Assembly (NCBI GenBank): GCA_026419775.2
Contig: JAOPGA020001376.1
Location: 1 to 64,000, forward strand
DNA from: Acrasis kona
Taxonomy: Eukaryota > Heterolobosea > Eutetramitea > Acrasida > Acrasidae
Reading direction: 5' to 3'
DNA length: 64,000 bases
The notes under the pieces are model-generated. The model had not been told where the DNA came from. It made no database searches and worked only from the letters and a program-made list of their open reading frames with translations. Below are positions 20,762-31,639 of the stretch, in pieces. The translations under genes and the position numbers were made by a program. How positions within the stretch are numbered: position 1 is the first letter of the stretch; every line of letters starts with the position of its first letter.

Positions 20762-22300
20762 TTAAAAGCATTTACTAAATACAATGTTCTTTGGACCTCT
20801 TTCTTCGTATTCTGCTCTTTGTATCCATAATTGTTGAAACGTTGGAAGTGATGCTAATATGGAACCTCCTATCCAGCAACTGAATTTTCGTTCTGATGGG
20901 TCCTTGACTTTCATGGTTGGGTGGTTGGTGTTGACTGCTGCTGATGCGTTGGGTGCTCTGTTGAATAAAGTTTGTGTGTTGTTGAGTGCAGGTGCTGCAT
21001 TTAGCTCTTTGCTTAATCTGTTCTTCATACCTTCGAACATTGTTGAGCCACCTGATAGCACTATATTTTTTGCAAGCAACTTTTTGATGTGGTCGTCGCA
21101 CTTGTTATATACATGTAAAACGGCTTGGTGTACCCCCAGAGTTTTTTCTTGATGTTTACCTACCATGGATGGATTAAACAACGCCTCCGTGCACATGAAA
21201 GCTTCGTTCGATATTGTAATGGTTTTTCTATCAGGGAGCATGTATTCCCGCTCTTGTATTGTGTTCCTATCAACATCGTAATTTAAAGAAACTGCGCACA
21301 ATTTCTCTTTGATATCTGTACATATTTTGTGGTAGTATAAACTTGAATAATTCATTTTGATAGCGGCGACTCCTGTCTTTTTTGACAATCTAGCTTTCAA
21401 CATGTCTTTCATATATTCAGTGAGGTCAGCGCCTCCAAAATGAGCCCTGTGTATAGCGTGGTTTAGTGCAAATCCTTCATATATTGGCACAGCTTGCGTT
21501 AAATGGTGACCAACATCCAACACTAGACCTGTAGTCCGCCCTTGAGCGTACAATGAAAGAACTGGTTGTAGCGAGAAATACAAACCAGGTACCTTATATT
21601 TTTCGAAGAACATTTCAGCCATTCTCTCTCTATGATCTTTCCCGTTCTCAGAAGCTTCAGAAAGCAATATTTTCTGATCCTCTGGAGTGGTATTAATTTT
21701 TGGATGAGAGAAGACTGCATCATAAATTTTTTCCATCTTGTCCCAACTTTCTACCTCCACTTTACCGAATTGAATCGGATGGACCAATTCGCTATATAGT
21801 GCTTCGTCTCTGTAGGAGCCTAACTTTGATACTTGACCGAAATTTTTAATGCTATTTGCATTGAATGAGAACGAAAGTGCCGATGATGAAATGGATCCAT
21901 TACTTCTATCTATTCCAAGCGCTTCATCTCCAATAAGATTCCACTCTAACTTGGTGTTGCTTGATCCAGCACTATCATCTGACTTGTCCTGTCCTCTGCT
22001 GATCATTGCTAATCTTTTTTTATCTAGTCTACTCTTGCCAATATAACTTTTAATATCATCCTTATCACTCACCGAGTCTTCATCCTTGGGTGGCGAATCA
22101 TGAGCCAACACTGTTGGAACTATATGTCTAGGAGAGTCTTCTCCAGCAAATCCTACTTTCATCATTCCACCTCCATTGTCTATCACCAGAGGCCTGTTTT
22201 CATTGTCCACACCCATACGGAGGTCGGCGTCCATTGTTACAAATCTCGGTTGATAAAAAATAGGCGCGGATGCAGAAATGAAATCAGACAATGAATTCAA
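20762..22300 (-). CDS. Divergent actin-family protein with large insertion
   Basis: 512 residues (about 490 if translation starts at Met23, which fits actin better), against 375 for actin. Actin hallmarks: DNGGGMMKVGFAGEDSPR near residue 41, RTTGLVLDVGHH at 255-266, MLPDRKTITISNEAF, SGGSTMFEGM, WIGGSILASLPTFQQLW and the classic C-terminus KCF. About 90 extra residues (67-160) sit where the DNase-binding loop belongs, and about 25 more precede the C-terminal subdomain. In the second phosphate loop the actin DSGDG is DVGHH: the Asp that helps place the catalytic water is His. Polymerisation and ATP hydrolysis are therefore doubtful. It does not match a standard Arp class by eye. Confidence 0.8.
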   Translation of the reverse strand: MNSLSDFISASAPIFYQPRFVTMDADLRMGVDNENRPLVIDNGGGMMKVGFAGEDSPRHIVPTVLAHDSPPKDEDSVSDKDDIKSYIGKSRLDKKRLAMISRGQDKSDDSAGSSNTKLEWNLIGDEALGIDRSNGSISSSALSFSFNANSIKNFGQVSKLGSYRDEALYSELVHPIQFGKVEVESWDKMEKIYDAVFSHPKINTTPEDQKILLSEASENGKDHRERMAEMFFEKYKVPGLYFSLQPVLSLYAQGRTTGLVLDVGHHLTQAVPIYEGFALNHAIHRAHFGGADLTEYMKDMLKARLSKKTGVAAIKMNYSSLYYHKICTDIKEKLCAVSLNYDVDRNTIQEREYMLPDRKTITISNEAFMCTEALFNPSMVGKHQEKTLGVHQAVLHVYNKCDDHIKKLLAKNIVLSGGSTMFEGMKNRLSKELNAAPALNNTQTLFNRAPNASAAVNTNHPTMKVKDPSERKFSCWIGGSILASLPTFQQLWIQRAEYEERGPKNIVFSKCF

Positions 22301-22699
22301 ATAGTTTTGAGGTAGACAATAGACAAGTGTTTGATGAATAAGCTTTTTATAAGATATACGATGTCAAAAATCTTTCAATAACTAAGGCATACACATTAGC
22401 TAATAGAGATGCTATTTACACAAAAACCAGTATCTATTATCTTGGATGAATAAAGTACGATTCATTTTCATGAGATTTAGTGGATAATATAAGATGTGAT
22501 TTTTTTGAATTTTAAGCCTCGGGGGCAAAGGAAGGAGAATTTAGTTATACCATTTGGGGCCTCATTAGATGTTTTCAGACATTGTCATCCTTTAAATGGG
22601 TTCATTTACTGTCGTAGTATACACCCTTATTTATGGTATCAAGATAACGGACATTTCGACGTGTGTCAACATCAACTGCTGTTTAAAAAATATTGTCAG
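22301..22699. promoter_or_regulatory. Bidirectional spacer between actin-like and ADF-H genes
   Basis: The roughly 400-bp head-to-head region must drive both genes. The frame running into the ADF-H gene from 22496 is open but its text does not look like the rest of that protein, so it is treated as 5' untranslated sequence. Confidence 0.5.
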
Positions 22700-25606
22700 A
22701 TGGACCATACCGACTCCGAAGGACCTGCTACACAAGATTTGGCCGTGGTGGTAAACTCTGAAGTGCAAAGTGAATCCACAATCCACAAGGAGCCAAATAT
22801 TGAGCACCCTGAGGATATTGTTTCGTCTGACAAAGACCATGCCCCTGAGGAGTGTGCAGAAACTGATATATGCACGGAGTCGAATGCTCAGGAGGCAGAA
22901 GAACAAAAAGCAGATGTTGATGATGGGCCAACTCCCGCTGTGGAAGATTCCACTGCAGATGGAGTTGACGGCGAATCGCACGAACCATCTGCCATTGACG
23001 TATCAGTTGAGCCTGAGAATAAAGTGGATGAACATCAACAGGTACAACAGCCAGTCGAAGAAAATTTAGTGGAACAGAAAATGAGTGTTTTTAAAATGGG
23101 AAGGTCCAAAACCATTTTGGATACACCAATGAAGACTCTTAAAGTTAAATCAACCCGTGCTAGATCTAAACTTGTTCCTTTGGTATGTTGTGTTTGTTTT
23201 TCTCTGCTTACATTATAATAGAGTAACATTTTGGATAGTGTCAACGAGATGCACAAGAATGCTAATACGTTCAGCGCAAATGCTGAGTCCACACCTGAAC
23301 CAGAGGAAACACCCCAAAAGCCAATAACTCCCGCGAACAAAAATGCGATTAAAGTTGAATTTAAAATTAATGATGACGGTTACATTATGGCCGACGTAAG
23401 TCTTGGTGGAAGAAAGATGGAACACAAACCTTCATCCTCAACTGCTCCAGTACTAGAAGGTTCTTCATTTAACGCAATGTTGAAAAAGCACTTGCTATCA
23501 CCAAACTTGAGGAAGGACAGAAGGTCTCAATCAGTGATTGTATTGAGTCCATCACAACAACTCAAGATTTTGAATCAAGATACAGAGTTTAAGGAAGCAC
23601 TACTTGATTTAAATAACAGCTCTACCCCAACGGATTGGATCTTATTCAACTACACTGACAATCTTTCAATAAAAGTATCTGCTCAAGGTTCCGCAGGTCT
23701 CAACGAACTCAAGTCACACTTTGAACCATCTCAAGCCCAATATGCTCTTTTAAAGGTATATGTGGACGAGACAGGTTATGGTGGTTCACCGAAAATTGTT
23801 TTCATTTCATGGGTCGGACCTGGAGTGACAGGTAAATCAAAAGGAAGATCAGCACCACATCGTGCGCTCCTACTAGAGGCCTGTTCAGATTATGTCGGTA
23901 TTGCAGGAGAGTACCCACTCAACGACACAACAGACACTCTTACACACGAGGGAGTGATCGGCAAGTTGACCGGTTTAAAAGGAAAAGATACCAGCGCAGA
24001 CTCACCACTCATCACCAGATCCAATACCGCAACACCCACTTCAAGATCATTTGGTGGTCGCGACTCAACCCTACAATATGACACTAATGTGGACGAAGCC
24101 ATAAAAGGTTTGGGTGGTGAAAACATTCGTTGGGTCATGTTAAATTACACGCCAGACGATCCATACAAAGTATGCGTCGCCCATACAGGAGATAAGGCAA
24201 CGACCCAACAGTTCGCACCCTTAATGAACGAACAAGACATTTTCTTTGTCATCATGAGACTAGGCATCGGAGATGGAGTCAAGGCAGCAGTCATCACCTA
24301 CGTCGGAGTGAACGCACATGGATTCTCAAAAGCGAGAAGCGCCGGACACAGGGTGAATTTATACGAACACTGCAAAAAGTTAATTTCCATCAGCGGAGAG
24401 TTTGCCCCACAAAACCTCGAAGATTTAACCGACGCGAACATTATCAATAAAATCCTGGGAGGCGCGAACGAAGATGCCAAATCCGAATCAAGCACACCAA
24501 CCGCTGCCACACCACCTTTCCGAATGAAACAACCAGACATCAAGATCGAAAATTTAGATCAGTTCAGCGGAGTCTACAAGGACATTGACTTTAAGGGAAG
24601 GCAAGAAGTAATGGAAGCAATCAACAAATTAGTAGAGTCACAATCGGACATGAACACTCAAATCGAGCACCTAAATGCAAGCAATTCAGAAATTCTAGTT
24701 CCATATGTCAAACTATCCATAGGGGGTCCTAAATTCAGAACGATCACCGTCACCGAAACTGATTTCGTCGGCAACACTGGTGCATTGGTCGATCAAAAGT
24801 GGCGCGACGCACATTTAGAACCCAAAGATAGTTTCTTTGTATTTTTAGCCGTTGTAACGAGCGAAGCAGGTTATGGACTGGCCACCAAATGGGTTCTCGT
24901 ACAATGGATCGGACATCTCGTCAAGAGATTAGCAAGAGGTCAGATTGGAGAGTTACGTCAGACCGTACTCAACCTATGCACCGGAATCGTCAATGTCTCC
25001 GGAGAATTACAGGGATGCACCCTACCAGAGCATCTGACCTTACCTCTTGTACAAGAAAAACTAACAGGTAGCTTAGTCAGAGGAGATAGCATGAAACTAG
25101 AGAGGAGACAATCAAAGTTTCAAGGATTTGGTAAGGAAAAGAAGAGCGAATTGGTTTATAAAGACATTGAGCAGATTAATGCGGCTATTGACGCTGTAGT
25201 AAGTGAGAACAGAGAGTGTGATTGGTTGGTAATTGGCTATGTGCAAGATACAATCGATTGTATCGAATTAGTAGCTAAGGGCAAAGGCGATTGTAAAGAA
25301 TTCGAACGATTCTTGAAACCTGATCAAGTTTGTTTTGTGTTGATGAGCATTATGCATGCTACTGGTTACCACCGTGATTTTGCTCACTTGTGGAAACCTT
25401 ACTATGGTATGATTTTGTGGAAGGGTGCAAAGATTAGTTTGTTGGAGAAGGGTTTGACTGGTCATCACTTTAATGCGTTCCAGAAACATACCATTCAGTA
25501 CTTGACCAAAAAGAACACGGCGTTGCAGGGCAGTCATTATCAAGCGGAGACTTTGGAGGAGCTCACGATGGAGAGAATCAAAAAGACTTTTAGATTGTTT
25601 GATTAA
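22700..25606 (+). CDS. Protein with four tandem coactosin-type ADF-H domains
   Basis: Exons 22700-23182 and 23222-25606, with a 39-nt intron (GTATGT...AATAG) joining L-V-P-L to S-N-I-L; 955 residues. The first 160 residues are acidic and low complexity (E, D, P, Q, T), then basic. Four ADF-homology repeats follow, recognised by a W-x4-Y strand, a central FFVIMRLGIGDG-like strand, KxxxITYVG / VFISWVG and a helix ending in GEF/GEL. They cover residues about 278-400, 440-560, 605-770 and 820-950. Single ADF-H proteins of the coactosin class bind F-actin; four in one chain would be a multivalent binder or bundler (inference). It is divergent from the actin-like gene, suggesting joint expression. 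Confidence 0.8.
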
Positions 25607-25784
25607 AAAATGTATTTTCTTTTACAATCCCATAATCTGATTGAATTTTATTTTTAAATTGTGCAATTGTATCATTAGTGGTGACAAGTAGGATGATGAC
25701 ACGACTACGACGATCTGTAATACTGAAGACATTAAAATCTCTAATCTCATGCTAAAACTGAGAATTGTATAGTTATATTTTATA

Positions 25785-26578
25785 ATGAGTCAACGACAAG
25801 GTATGGTTGTCCGTGATGAGGACGAGAATGTACAAATGTTCTATAAGGCCCTGGAGTTGTATGTTTTGTGTATGTTATCTTTTTAATTTTGTTTAGAAAT
25901 GGCCCCTCTCCTGGTAGTCTTATTGTCTTAAATAGAGAAAAGGAAGCAGCTGAGTTCAGTATCGCTACTGGTCTTTACGGTAGCTTCAGAACCAGAAAAA
26001 CTAATAAATTCGGCTCGAGAGATTGCGCACGGATAGGTCCCAGCTCTTTATGCTTTTGTGGACACCACTTGACTAGCCACGATTTGAAAAACATAAACGT
26101 GAAGTGCAAGGCATGTTCCTGCTCTAAATTCGAATTTATCCCATCCAGACCAGAGGAGATTGGAGAGCACTGGCTCCCACTAAGAGACAATTGTACGTGT
26201 CAAGATCAAAATACTCTCACCTTTTAGTTGATGCGGATAGCTGGAGCTGTAAATGCCGCTGCAAGCATAGTCATAAAACCCACTCTACAAAAGGGATGAA
26301 GAAATGCAACGAGGTAAATCAATAATACTTCATCAATCTCACGAAAGTTAGAAGCAATGTGGATGCAGAGGATTTACTAGTAATTTCTTGTGCGTCGTGT
26401 GTGATGAACATTGGGAGGAGCACGACACAATTTTTGAAAATGTAATCGTATCTCGTTTGGGTCAATAAATTCTAACATGACTTAGGAGAAGGAGAGAAGA
26501 TTACAGGGACTACCTGTTGGTAGAAATTATATACCATTTGAGCAGATTCCGCATCTGAAAAACATGGTTTTCAAGTAG
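25785..26578 (+). CDS. FAM221-family protein
   Basis: Five exons: 25785-25855, 25897-26192, 26228-26313, 26352-26441 and 26486-26578. They are separated by introns of 41, 35, 38 and 44 nt, all GT-AG with matching phases, giving 211 residues. The Cys/His-rich core has CFCGHHLTSHD, CKACSCSKFEFIPSRPEEIGEHWL, then CKCRCKHSHKTH and CGCRGFTSNFLCVVCDEHWEEHDT, the order of the FAM221A/B family. The C-terminus ends LPVGRNYIPFEQIP. Family members are of unknown biochemical role and tend to occur in ciliated eukaryotes, so a link to a flagellate stage is possible but inferred. The small exons make this gene the best local test of splicing. Confidence 0.85.
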
Positions 26579-26618
26579 CAAGATTTATTGTCACTTGTAA
26601 TAATCATTTATTGTACAT

Positions 26619-28817
26619 TCACTCCTTTTGTTTGATAGGCGAACGCCTCATAGCACCAATCATAATTTTGGCAATCAAGATTAACGTGACAAAGTATAAA
26701 TAAAAACCAAGAGGACTAACCAGAACAGTATACCTTCCATAAACTCTTACAATACGGCACCAAAAAAAGAAGAAATAAACAAATCCATTCGTAACTAGAA
26801 TGGATGATCCCAATTTGATCTTTGTTGCACTTGATAGCTGACCAGAGTGGGCACCTATTGTGTACAACAATAAAGGAATATACGTAAAGAACATTGTGAT
26901 ACAGCTATACTGTAAAGTAGGATCTGCAGTAAAGATACGCTCTACTTCTATAGATTCACCTTGTGCATACTCCAACAACACAGTGAACAAGCTGCGTTCT
27001 TTTGTGGAGGATAATATGGTAATGTGATCAAAACAGATCAGACCGAATCTACCATCTGTTATTTCTCCAACAACCCACGGCCCAAATAGCATGTACAATG
27101 AAACAAGACAAAACGAATAATACAAAAGCGGAGATTTGGCCCTCATGTTGATAACTCCATCCCAGTAAGATGGCGCACTCAACACCTTGTATTTTCGTGC
27201 TATTGGCAACCAGAATACAGCTAAAAGAGAAAATATTGATATAAAATATAACAAAAAGAAAGTAGAGCGGGCTAATTGAGTGAAGTTTGTAAACAACATC
27301 AGTTTTGCGAGTAACGTAGGTCTGTTGACACTGTAGGAAGATACATGTTCAACTAGAGGCACGCATTTGGAAATAATCTTATCTTTTTCATATTCAATTT
27401 CAACGCACACAACACTGGCATCTGAGAGTTCATTATCATAAAGAGGAAAACGATAAACATTTTTAGTGACCGCACTCAACCGTTCGTGCTGTACATCTAT
27501 TGTCTTTTTATTATCAACCACTAACCTTGCAGATATGATCTTTTGTACATCAGGAAACAATAATATCTGTATCAAATTTACGCTCTCCAATTTGTTTTTA
27601 TAATAAGCTTTCTCATGTTTCGACAAGTACAATGGATCTTTTATATTGGTAATCAACATAATGGGCTCTTCAGAATTTTTGTTGTAAAAACCATCACTAA
27701 AAGTCAACACACCATTATCAATAGCGTATACCCTAAACCTTCTATTCTGCTTAAAGTCGCCAACTTCAGCCTCCAAATGATTACTTATAGGATGAACCGC
27801 GACCATACTAGGAATCAAGTTGAATATTGTGTGTAGATGACCAGATAAATAAGCAAGACAATTATACTTCCCTAATACCTCGTACAATAAATCACTCGTT
27901 GCAGTAACTACTGATTGTGGATAATGTCCAAACACAATGTTGTTGTCAAAGCCCGATAATCTTGTATCCAATGACTTTGACGTCGCATCATTAAACACTC
28001 CAAAGAAATTCAAAGGAGAAAATAAACCAGGACGAGGAGATAAATCAACACCAACAAAGTTGTAAACTTTATTAGGACCGAGTTTGTATTGAAAACTAAA
28101 AGTATGCTCCGGTTGCTTTTTATTAGAGAAGAGTTGTTTACCGCCAAATGTACTGTGTGTCTCAAAGTAATGATCTTGTGCAAAATTTCCAACACCAAAA
28201 CGATCGTGATTACCTCCAATGTCATAAACAAATACATCCTTGTGACTAATCTCATTGTTTTTGAACATTGGGTGAGGCTTTGAACCAATGAGTTGATTAG
28301 CCTTATGTGCTGCGCTAAAATAAATATCCCACTCGCGTTCTGATTGATAGGTTCGGTGTATGTTTATTCTTTTGTCAAAAATATCCCTTGAGGGAGGATG
28401 AGCCTTTTTAAGGTTGGGACTTGAATTGGTTAAATCTCCAGTGATTATGACAAAAGCAGGTGATATGTTTTGTATAGTTGTTGTGCAAAAGTCAGAAAAG
28501 TCCTTACTCCGAGTTGTACATTCAACATTGTCTTGTTCACAAATATGAATGTCTGAGACGTGAACGAACCAAAATAACTCATCAGGATTGTATGGCGATA
28601 GGTCATGTATTACTGAGTTGTGTGTTACATTTTCAATTGGAAACAGTGTGAATATTGGATTGATGTATAATCCAAAAAGTTGTATGACTACAATCAATGT
28701 TAGTACTGCCCCTATAGTTTTCTTGTACTCAAGTACCATTGTTGCGCAATATCTAAAGACACGTGTTTCGATTTTTATGACCAACCAACCATTGTTGCAT
28801 TTTTTGTAAGATTCCAA
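26619..28817 (-). CDS. TMEM62-like membrane calcineurin-type phosphoesterase
   Basis: 732 residues from 28817; Met27 (28739) is an equally good start, just before the first hydrophobic segment (IGAVLTLIVVIQLFGLYI). Metallophosphoesterase motifs follow in order: HVSDIHI (Asp89, His91), ITGDLTNS (Asp128), IGGNHD, FGHYPQS and SGHLH, so all metal ligands are present. A beta-rich domain comes next (about 370-520). The C-terminus has about five membrane helices (FFLLYFISIFSLLAVFW, LYYSFCLVSLYMLF and others). This is the TMEM62 layout, with the catalytic domain probably facing the lumen or outside. The substrate is unknown. Its 3' end is about 40 bp from the convergent FAM221 gene. Confidence 0.85.
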   Translation of the reverse strand: MESYKKCNNGWLVIKIETRVFRYCATMVLEYKKTIGAVLTLIVVIQLFGLYINPIFTLFPIENVTHNSVIHDLSPYNPDELFWFVHVSDIHICEQDNVECTTRSKDFSDFCTTTIQNISPAFVIITGDLTNSSPNLKKAHPPSRDIFDKRINIHRTYQSEREWDIYFSAAHKANQLIGSKPHPMFKNNEISHKDVFVYDIGGNHDRFGVGNFAQDHYFETHSTFGGKQLFSNKKQPEHTFSFQYKLGPNKVYNFVGVDLSPRPGLFSPLNFFGVFNDATSKSLDTRLSGFDNNIVFGHYPQSVVTATSDLLYEVLGKYNCLAYLSGHLHTIFNLIPSMVAVHPISNHLEAEVGDFKQNRRFRVYAIDNGVLTFSDGFYNKNSEEPIMLITNIKDPLYLSKHEKAYYKNKLESVNLIQILLFPDVQKIISARLVVDNKKTIDVQHERLSAVTKNVYRFPLYDNELSDASVVCVEIEYEKDKIISKCVPLVEHVSSYSVNRPTLLAKLMLFTNFTQLARSTFFLLYFISIFSLLAVFWLPIARKYKVLSAPSYWDGVINMRAKSPLLYYSFCLVSLYMLFGPWVVGEITDGRFGLICFDHITILSSTKERSLFTVLLEYAQGESIEVERIFTADPTLQYSCITMFFTYIPLLLYTIGAHSGQLSSATKIKLGSSILVTNGFVYFFFFWCRIVRVYGRYTVLVSPLGFYLYFVTLILIAKIMIGAMRRSPIKQKE

Positions 28818-29023
28818 TCAAAACACATGTCCAGGTCCTTTTTAGCATCGCATGGAAATCATGCTGAAAGCACTGCTTTTTTTGTGTAAGGTTTTACAAG
28901 ATAAGTCGCCCGTTCAATCCATGATCAGTCAAACAAATGATAATAATTAAAGGTTTATGTTTATTTGAAAAACATCGTTGGTACTAAAACATGTTATTCA
29001 TAATGATGAAAAAAGTAGTTTGA

Positions 29024-30727
29024 CTAATCTTGCTCTTCATCATGCATTCTTTGCCTCTCCATCCACATCTCAAAATGTTGTGTTCCATACTCGTAAACTT
29101 CGTGTTCGCACGTTCCATTGTATGATCCATAGATTCCAACGAATCTAGTGTCTATGCGATACTTTCCATCTGGGTGATCTTTTCCTTCAGGTGTACAGAA
29201 TTGAAGTGGATGTTGTTCTAATATCTCGCCTCTCTTGACAATAATTTTATGTTGACGTGCATTTTGTAGAGCAGACTTTATACATGACTTGTTAATCACT
29301 TTACAATCTTTAAATACTTTAGCTACCCATCCCTTAGATACAATTAACCCTGACCCAAGAGGCAATAGACGGCCACTGTCTACTTTATTGGATGCTGTTC
29401 CAGTGAATATATGAACACTTTTAGATTTGTATTTATATAACATATTTTCAAGTCCCTGCTGATCAGAACAACTAGATGGTCCAATTATTACTGTCCAGTC
29501 ACTTTTTGTTTTTCTACCAATAGCACGCAGAATAGACTCATCACTATTTGCTTCATCTACTCTCTTTACATCAATACTAATGGATGGACTATCTGCGACA
29601 ACCCTTTCTTTTATTTTTACTTTTGCTTCATCTTCCTTCTTGAAAGATGATAAAGAGAAGTAATGTGGACAATGACCAATGTCAAAGTATTTNTTTTGTG
29701 GATAGAAGGACTTGATATCATCAATGTCTTCTTTTTTGTAGTACCGATGATATGATACCATGGACTCTAAATACGATCTAAATCCATGGGGCTGCATCAC
29801 ATCTACTACAGAATAAGCTTTTGAGCACCTGTCAATCAACATTCTATCAAACATTTGTGGAGCACTATAACAACCAGAAACTTGAATATTGAGTTTACTC
29901 GCAATGTCAAGAAAACAACGAGGAACATCAAGATCGTAGTAGTGATCTTCGGCTTGTTTTTGAATTGGTTCTTCACACAATGACTCAAAGTTTATTAATA
30001 ATTTAAGAGCGGGCTTACTAATTAACACGCCTGCGCCACCAAGAAATCTATCACTCTCTGGATAATTACACATACCAAGGAACACTGGTTTTTTATGTAA
30101 ACCTCTGGAGTTGTGATAGGCAATTGCTCTGTACATGTTTAAAGGAATTACAAAGGAGTCGTCATCCGCGACAAAGAACCACCGCACGTCTTCATCTTCT
30201 CTTAATACAGCTGTCTTGTACATGTTCTTCATTGCATAGTAGAATCGGTATTGTGCGGACCAATAATCGTTTTTGCTTCCCTTTACCTCGACAATGTTTG
30301 AATTTCCGAACCAATTCTTGTAGTTTGAGCGTAGCGAAATGTCTTTTGGTGTGGTTGTGACAATAAAGTTATTTTCTGGTTTGAAAAAAGTCATCCAAGC
30401 GGAGTAGGAATGTCTTGCCTTTTCTTCTAGCTTTAAAGATCCCGAAACCATTGATAAGTAAACTTGCTCCTCTCTAACACCTATTTGATTGTTTTGCTGT
30501 TCGGTGAACTCTGGGCAGTCTTTGTTTGGTATATTCTCAATTTTACGCTGGCTATCTGAATTTGTATCGTGATCGAGAACTTGCTCTTCTATCCGTCCAT
30601 TACCAACTCTTTCAATGTGTGGTCTGCTATTGTAGGTATTTAAGATGAAAAAATAAATGGTAAGCGTAGTCACAAATATTACGGCGATCGAAAGAATTAT
30701 AGGTCTAAAACGCTTCAGCTTTGACAT
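29024..30727 (-). CDS. GT31-like (fringe/C1GALT type) glycosyltransferase, copy 1
   Basis: 567 residues, intronless, type II membrane layout. Residues about 9-29 are a signal anchor (IILSIAVIFVTTLTIYFFIL), then a polar stem. The catalytic domain (about 90-330) has YWSAQYRFYYAM, FVADDDSF with the DxD metal site at 188-190, and FLGGAGVLIS as in fringe and core-1 galactosyltransferases. A further C-terminal domain of about 200 residues is unrecognised. It probably works in the Golgi with a nucleotide sugar; donor and acceptor cannot be read. One codon contains N (29693). A nearly identical copy lies at 33439-35391. Similarity stops at the start codon, and a retroelement tail begins 50 bp upstream. 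Confidence 0.75.
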   Translation of the reverse strand: MSKLKRFRPIILSIAVIFVTTLTIYFFILNTYNSRPHIERVGNGRIEEQVLDHDTNSDSQRKIENIPNKDCPEFTEQQNNQIGVREEQVYLSMVSGSLKLEEKARHSYSAWMTFFKPENNFIVTTTPKDISLRSNYKNWFGNSNIVEVKGSKNDYWSAQYRFYYAMKNMYKTAVLREDEDVRWFFVADDDSFVIPLNMYRAIAYHNSRGLHKKPVFLGMCNYPESDRFLGGAGVLISKPALKLLINFESLCEEPIQKQAEDHYYDLDVPRCFLDIASKLNIQVSGCYSAPQMFDRMLIDRCSKAYSVVDVMQPHGFRSYLESMVSYHRYYKKEDIDDIKSFYPQXKYFDIGHCPHYFSLSSFKKEDEAKVKIKERVVADSPSISIDVKRVDEANSDESILRAIGRKTKSDWTVIIGPSSCSDQQGLENMLYKYKSKSVHIFTGTASNKVDSGRLLPLGSGLIVSKGWVAKVFKDCKVINKSCIKSALQNARQHKIIVKRGEILEQHPLQFCTPEGKDHPDGKYRIDTRFVGIYGSYNGTCEHEVYEYGTQHFEMWMERQRMHDEEQD

Positions 30728-30780
30728 GTTTTATCATCCACGACCTTTTCATCTGTCTTGTTGCGGACAGTCAACCAGAA

Positions 30781-30960
30781 TGTAAAATAAAATAAAATAA
30801 AATATTTATTCCCCAATGTAGCCTACACATTATGTAGGGTCCGAGCTGTCAGAGGCTTTGACACTATATACGGTATTTATTTTTTCTTCGTGTGACTCTT
30901 GGCTGATCCATCGTTGAGATTGGTCTTCTTGGTTAGGTCAATTGCATATCGTTACAGCTT
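30781..30960 (-). repeat. 3' end of dispersed element with (AAAAT)n tail, copy 2
   Basis: AAAAT pentamers at 30783-30805 run into ATTTATTCCCCAATGT and the KASDSSDP-encoding segment, matching 717-880. The element lies just 5' of glycosyltransferase copy 1, so it may now supply part of that gene's promoter or leader. Upstream on the minus strand, decayed coding text continues to about 31150. Confidence 0.6.
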
Positions 30961-31326
30961 GGATGTGCTCGCTTTTGACCTCCATTCGGGTTTTCGACCT
31001 CCTGGTGCCTCACTCCCGTCCCCAGTTACCTCCTCATATCCTCAACAAACTTCGCCTGGCTCCATTTGCCCCGTCAAATTTGCCGATGGCCAGCGTTTGG
31101 ACATACGCACCATTTGTGGAATCAGTAACCTCATTATTACCTGATCACCTAATCCTCTAATCATAGAATGAATTATTCATCAATTTGAACTCAATAAATT
31201 CTTTTGTTTATGAAGCCTGCTGTGGTTTTTAAAAATATCTAGGCAAATCAATTGTGTGAACGGTTAAGCCTCTTCCCACAACAAGTGTTTTTTTGGAATG
31301 TTCCGTTAGTGCCGAATTGTAGCCTG

Positions 31327-31632
31327 TTATCCTCGGGGCAATTGTCTAAATATAAAGAAAGGAGCACCATCCAAAATTTTGTAATCATGAGAGATGCTTC
31401 TTATATTTCCTTCTAGTTCTACTATGTCGTCCGCAGCGGTTGGATTGTTTCTTGAAGTGCTGTTGTATTTGCTAATTAACTTGCGAACATTTGATCCAAG
31501 GTGAAGAACTCGTCTGAAACGCTTGAACATGTCCCAAACTTTTCCGTGTACTCTAGTAAGGTTACATTTTCTATCTGATCTTTCGTTGTCTTTGATGCTG
31601 TGTCCCCTGACCCACTTTATCCGAATCTTCAA
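31327..31632 (-). pseudogene. RNase H domain relic of a retroelement
   Basis: A 101-codon minus-strand frame opens with IKWVRGHSIKDNERSDR, which matches the final RNase H motif (W-V-x-G-H-S, then N-E-x-x-D). The rest is a basic C-terminal extension without recognised features. There is no reverse transcriptase upstream in frame. It is on the same strand as the (AAAAT)n tail 0.5 kb further on, so both may be parts of one 5'-truncated LINE carrying RNase H. Confidence 0.55.
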
Positions 31633-31639
31633 AGTCTTT

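Noticed and set aside
22496-22699. N-terminal extension of the ADF-H protein by 68 residues
   Set aside because: The text is rich in His, Tyr and Phe, unlike the acidic N-terminus that follows, and lies in the shared promoter.
7047-29693. Ambiguous bases at 7047, 9090 and 29693
   Set aside because: They are assembly uncertainties rather than biology; only the last lies in an intact gene, and it does not break the frame.
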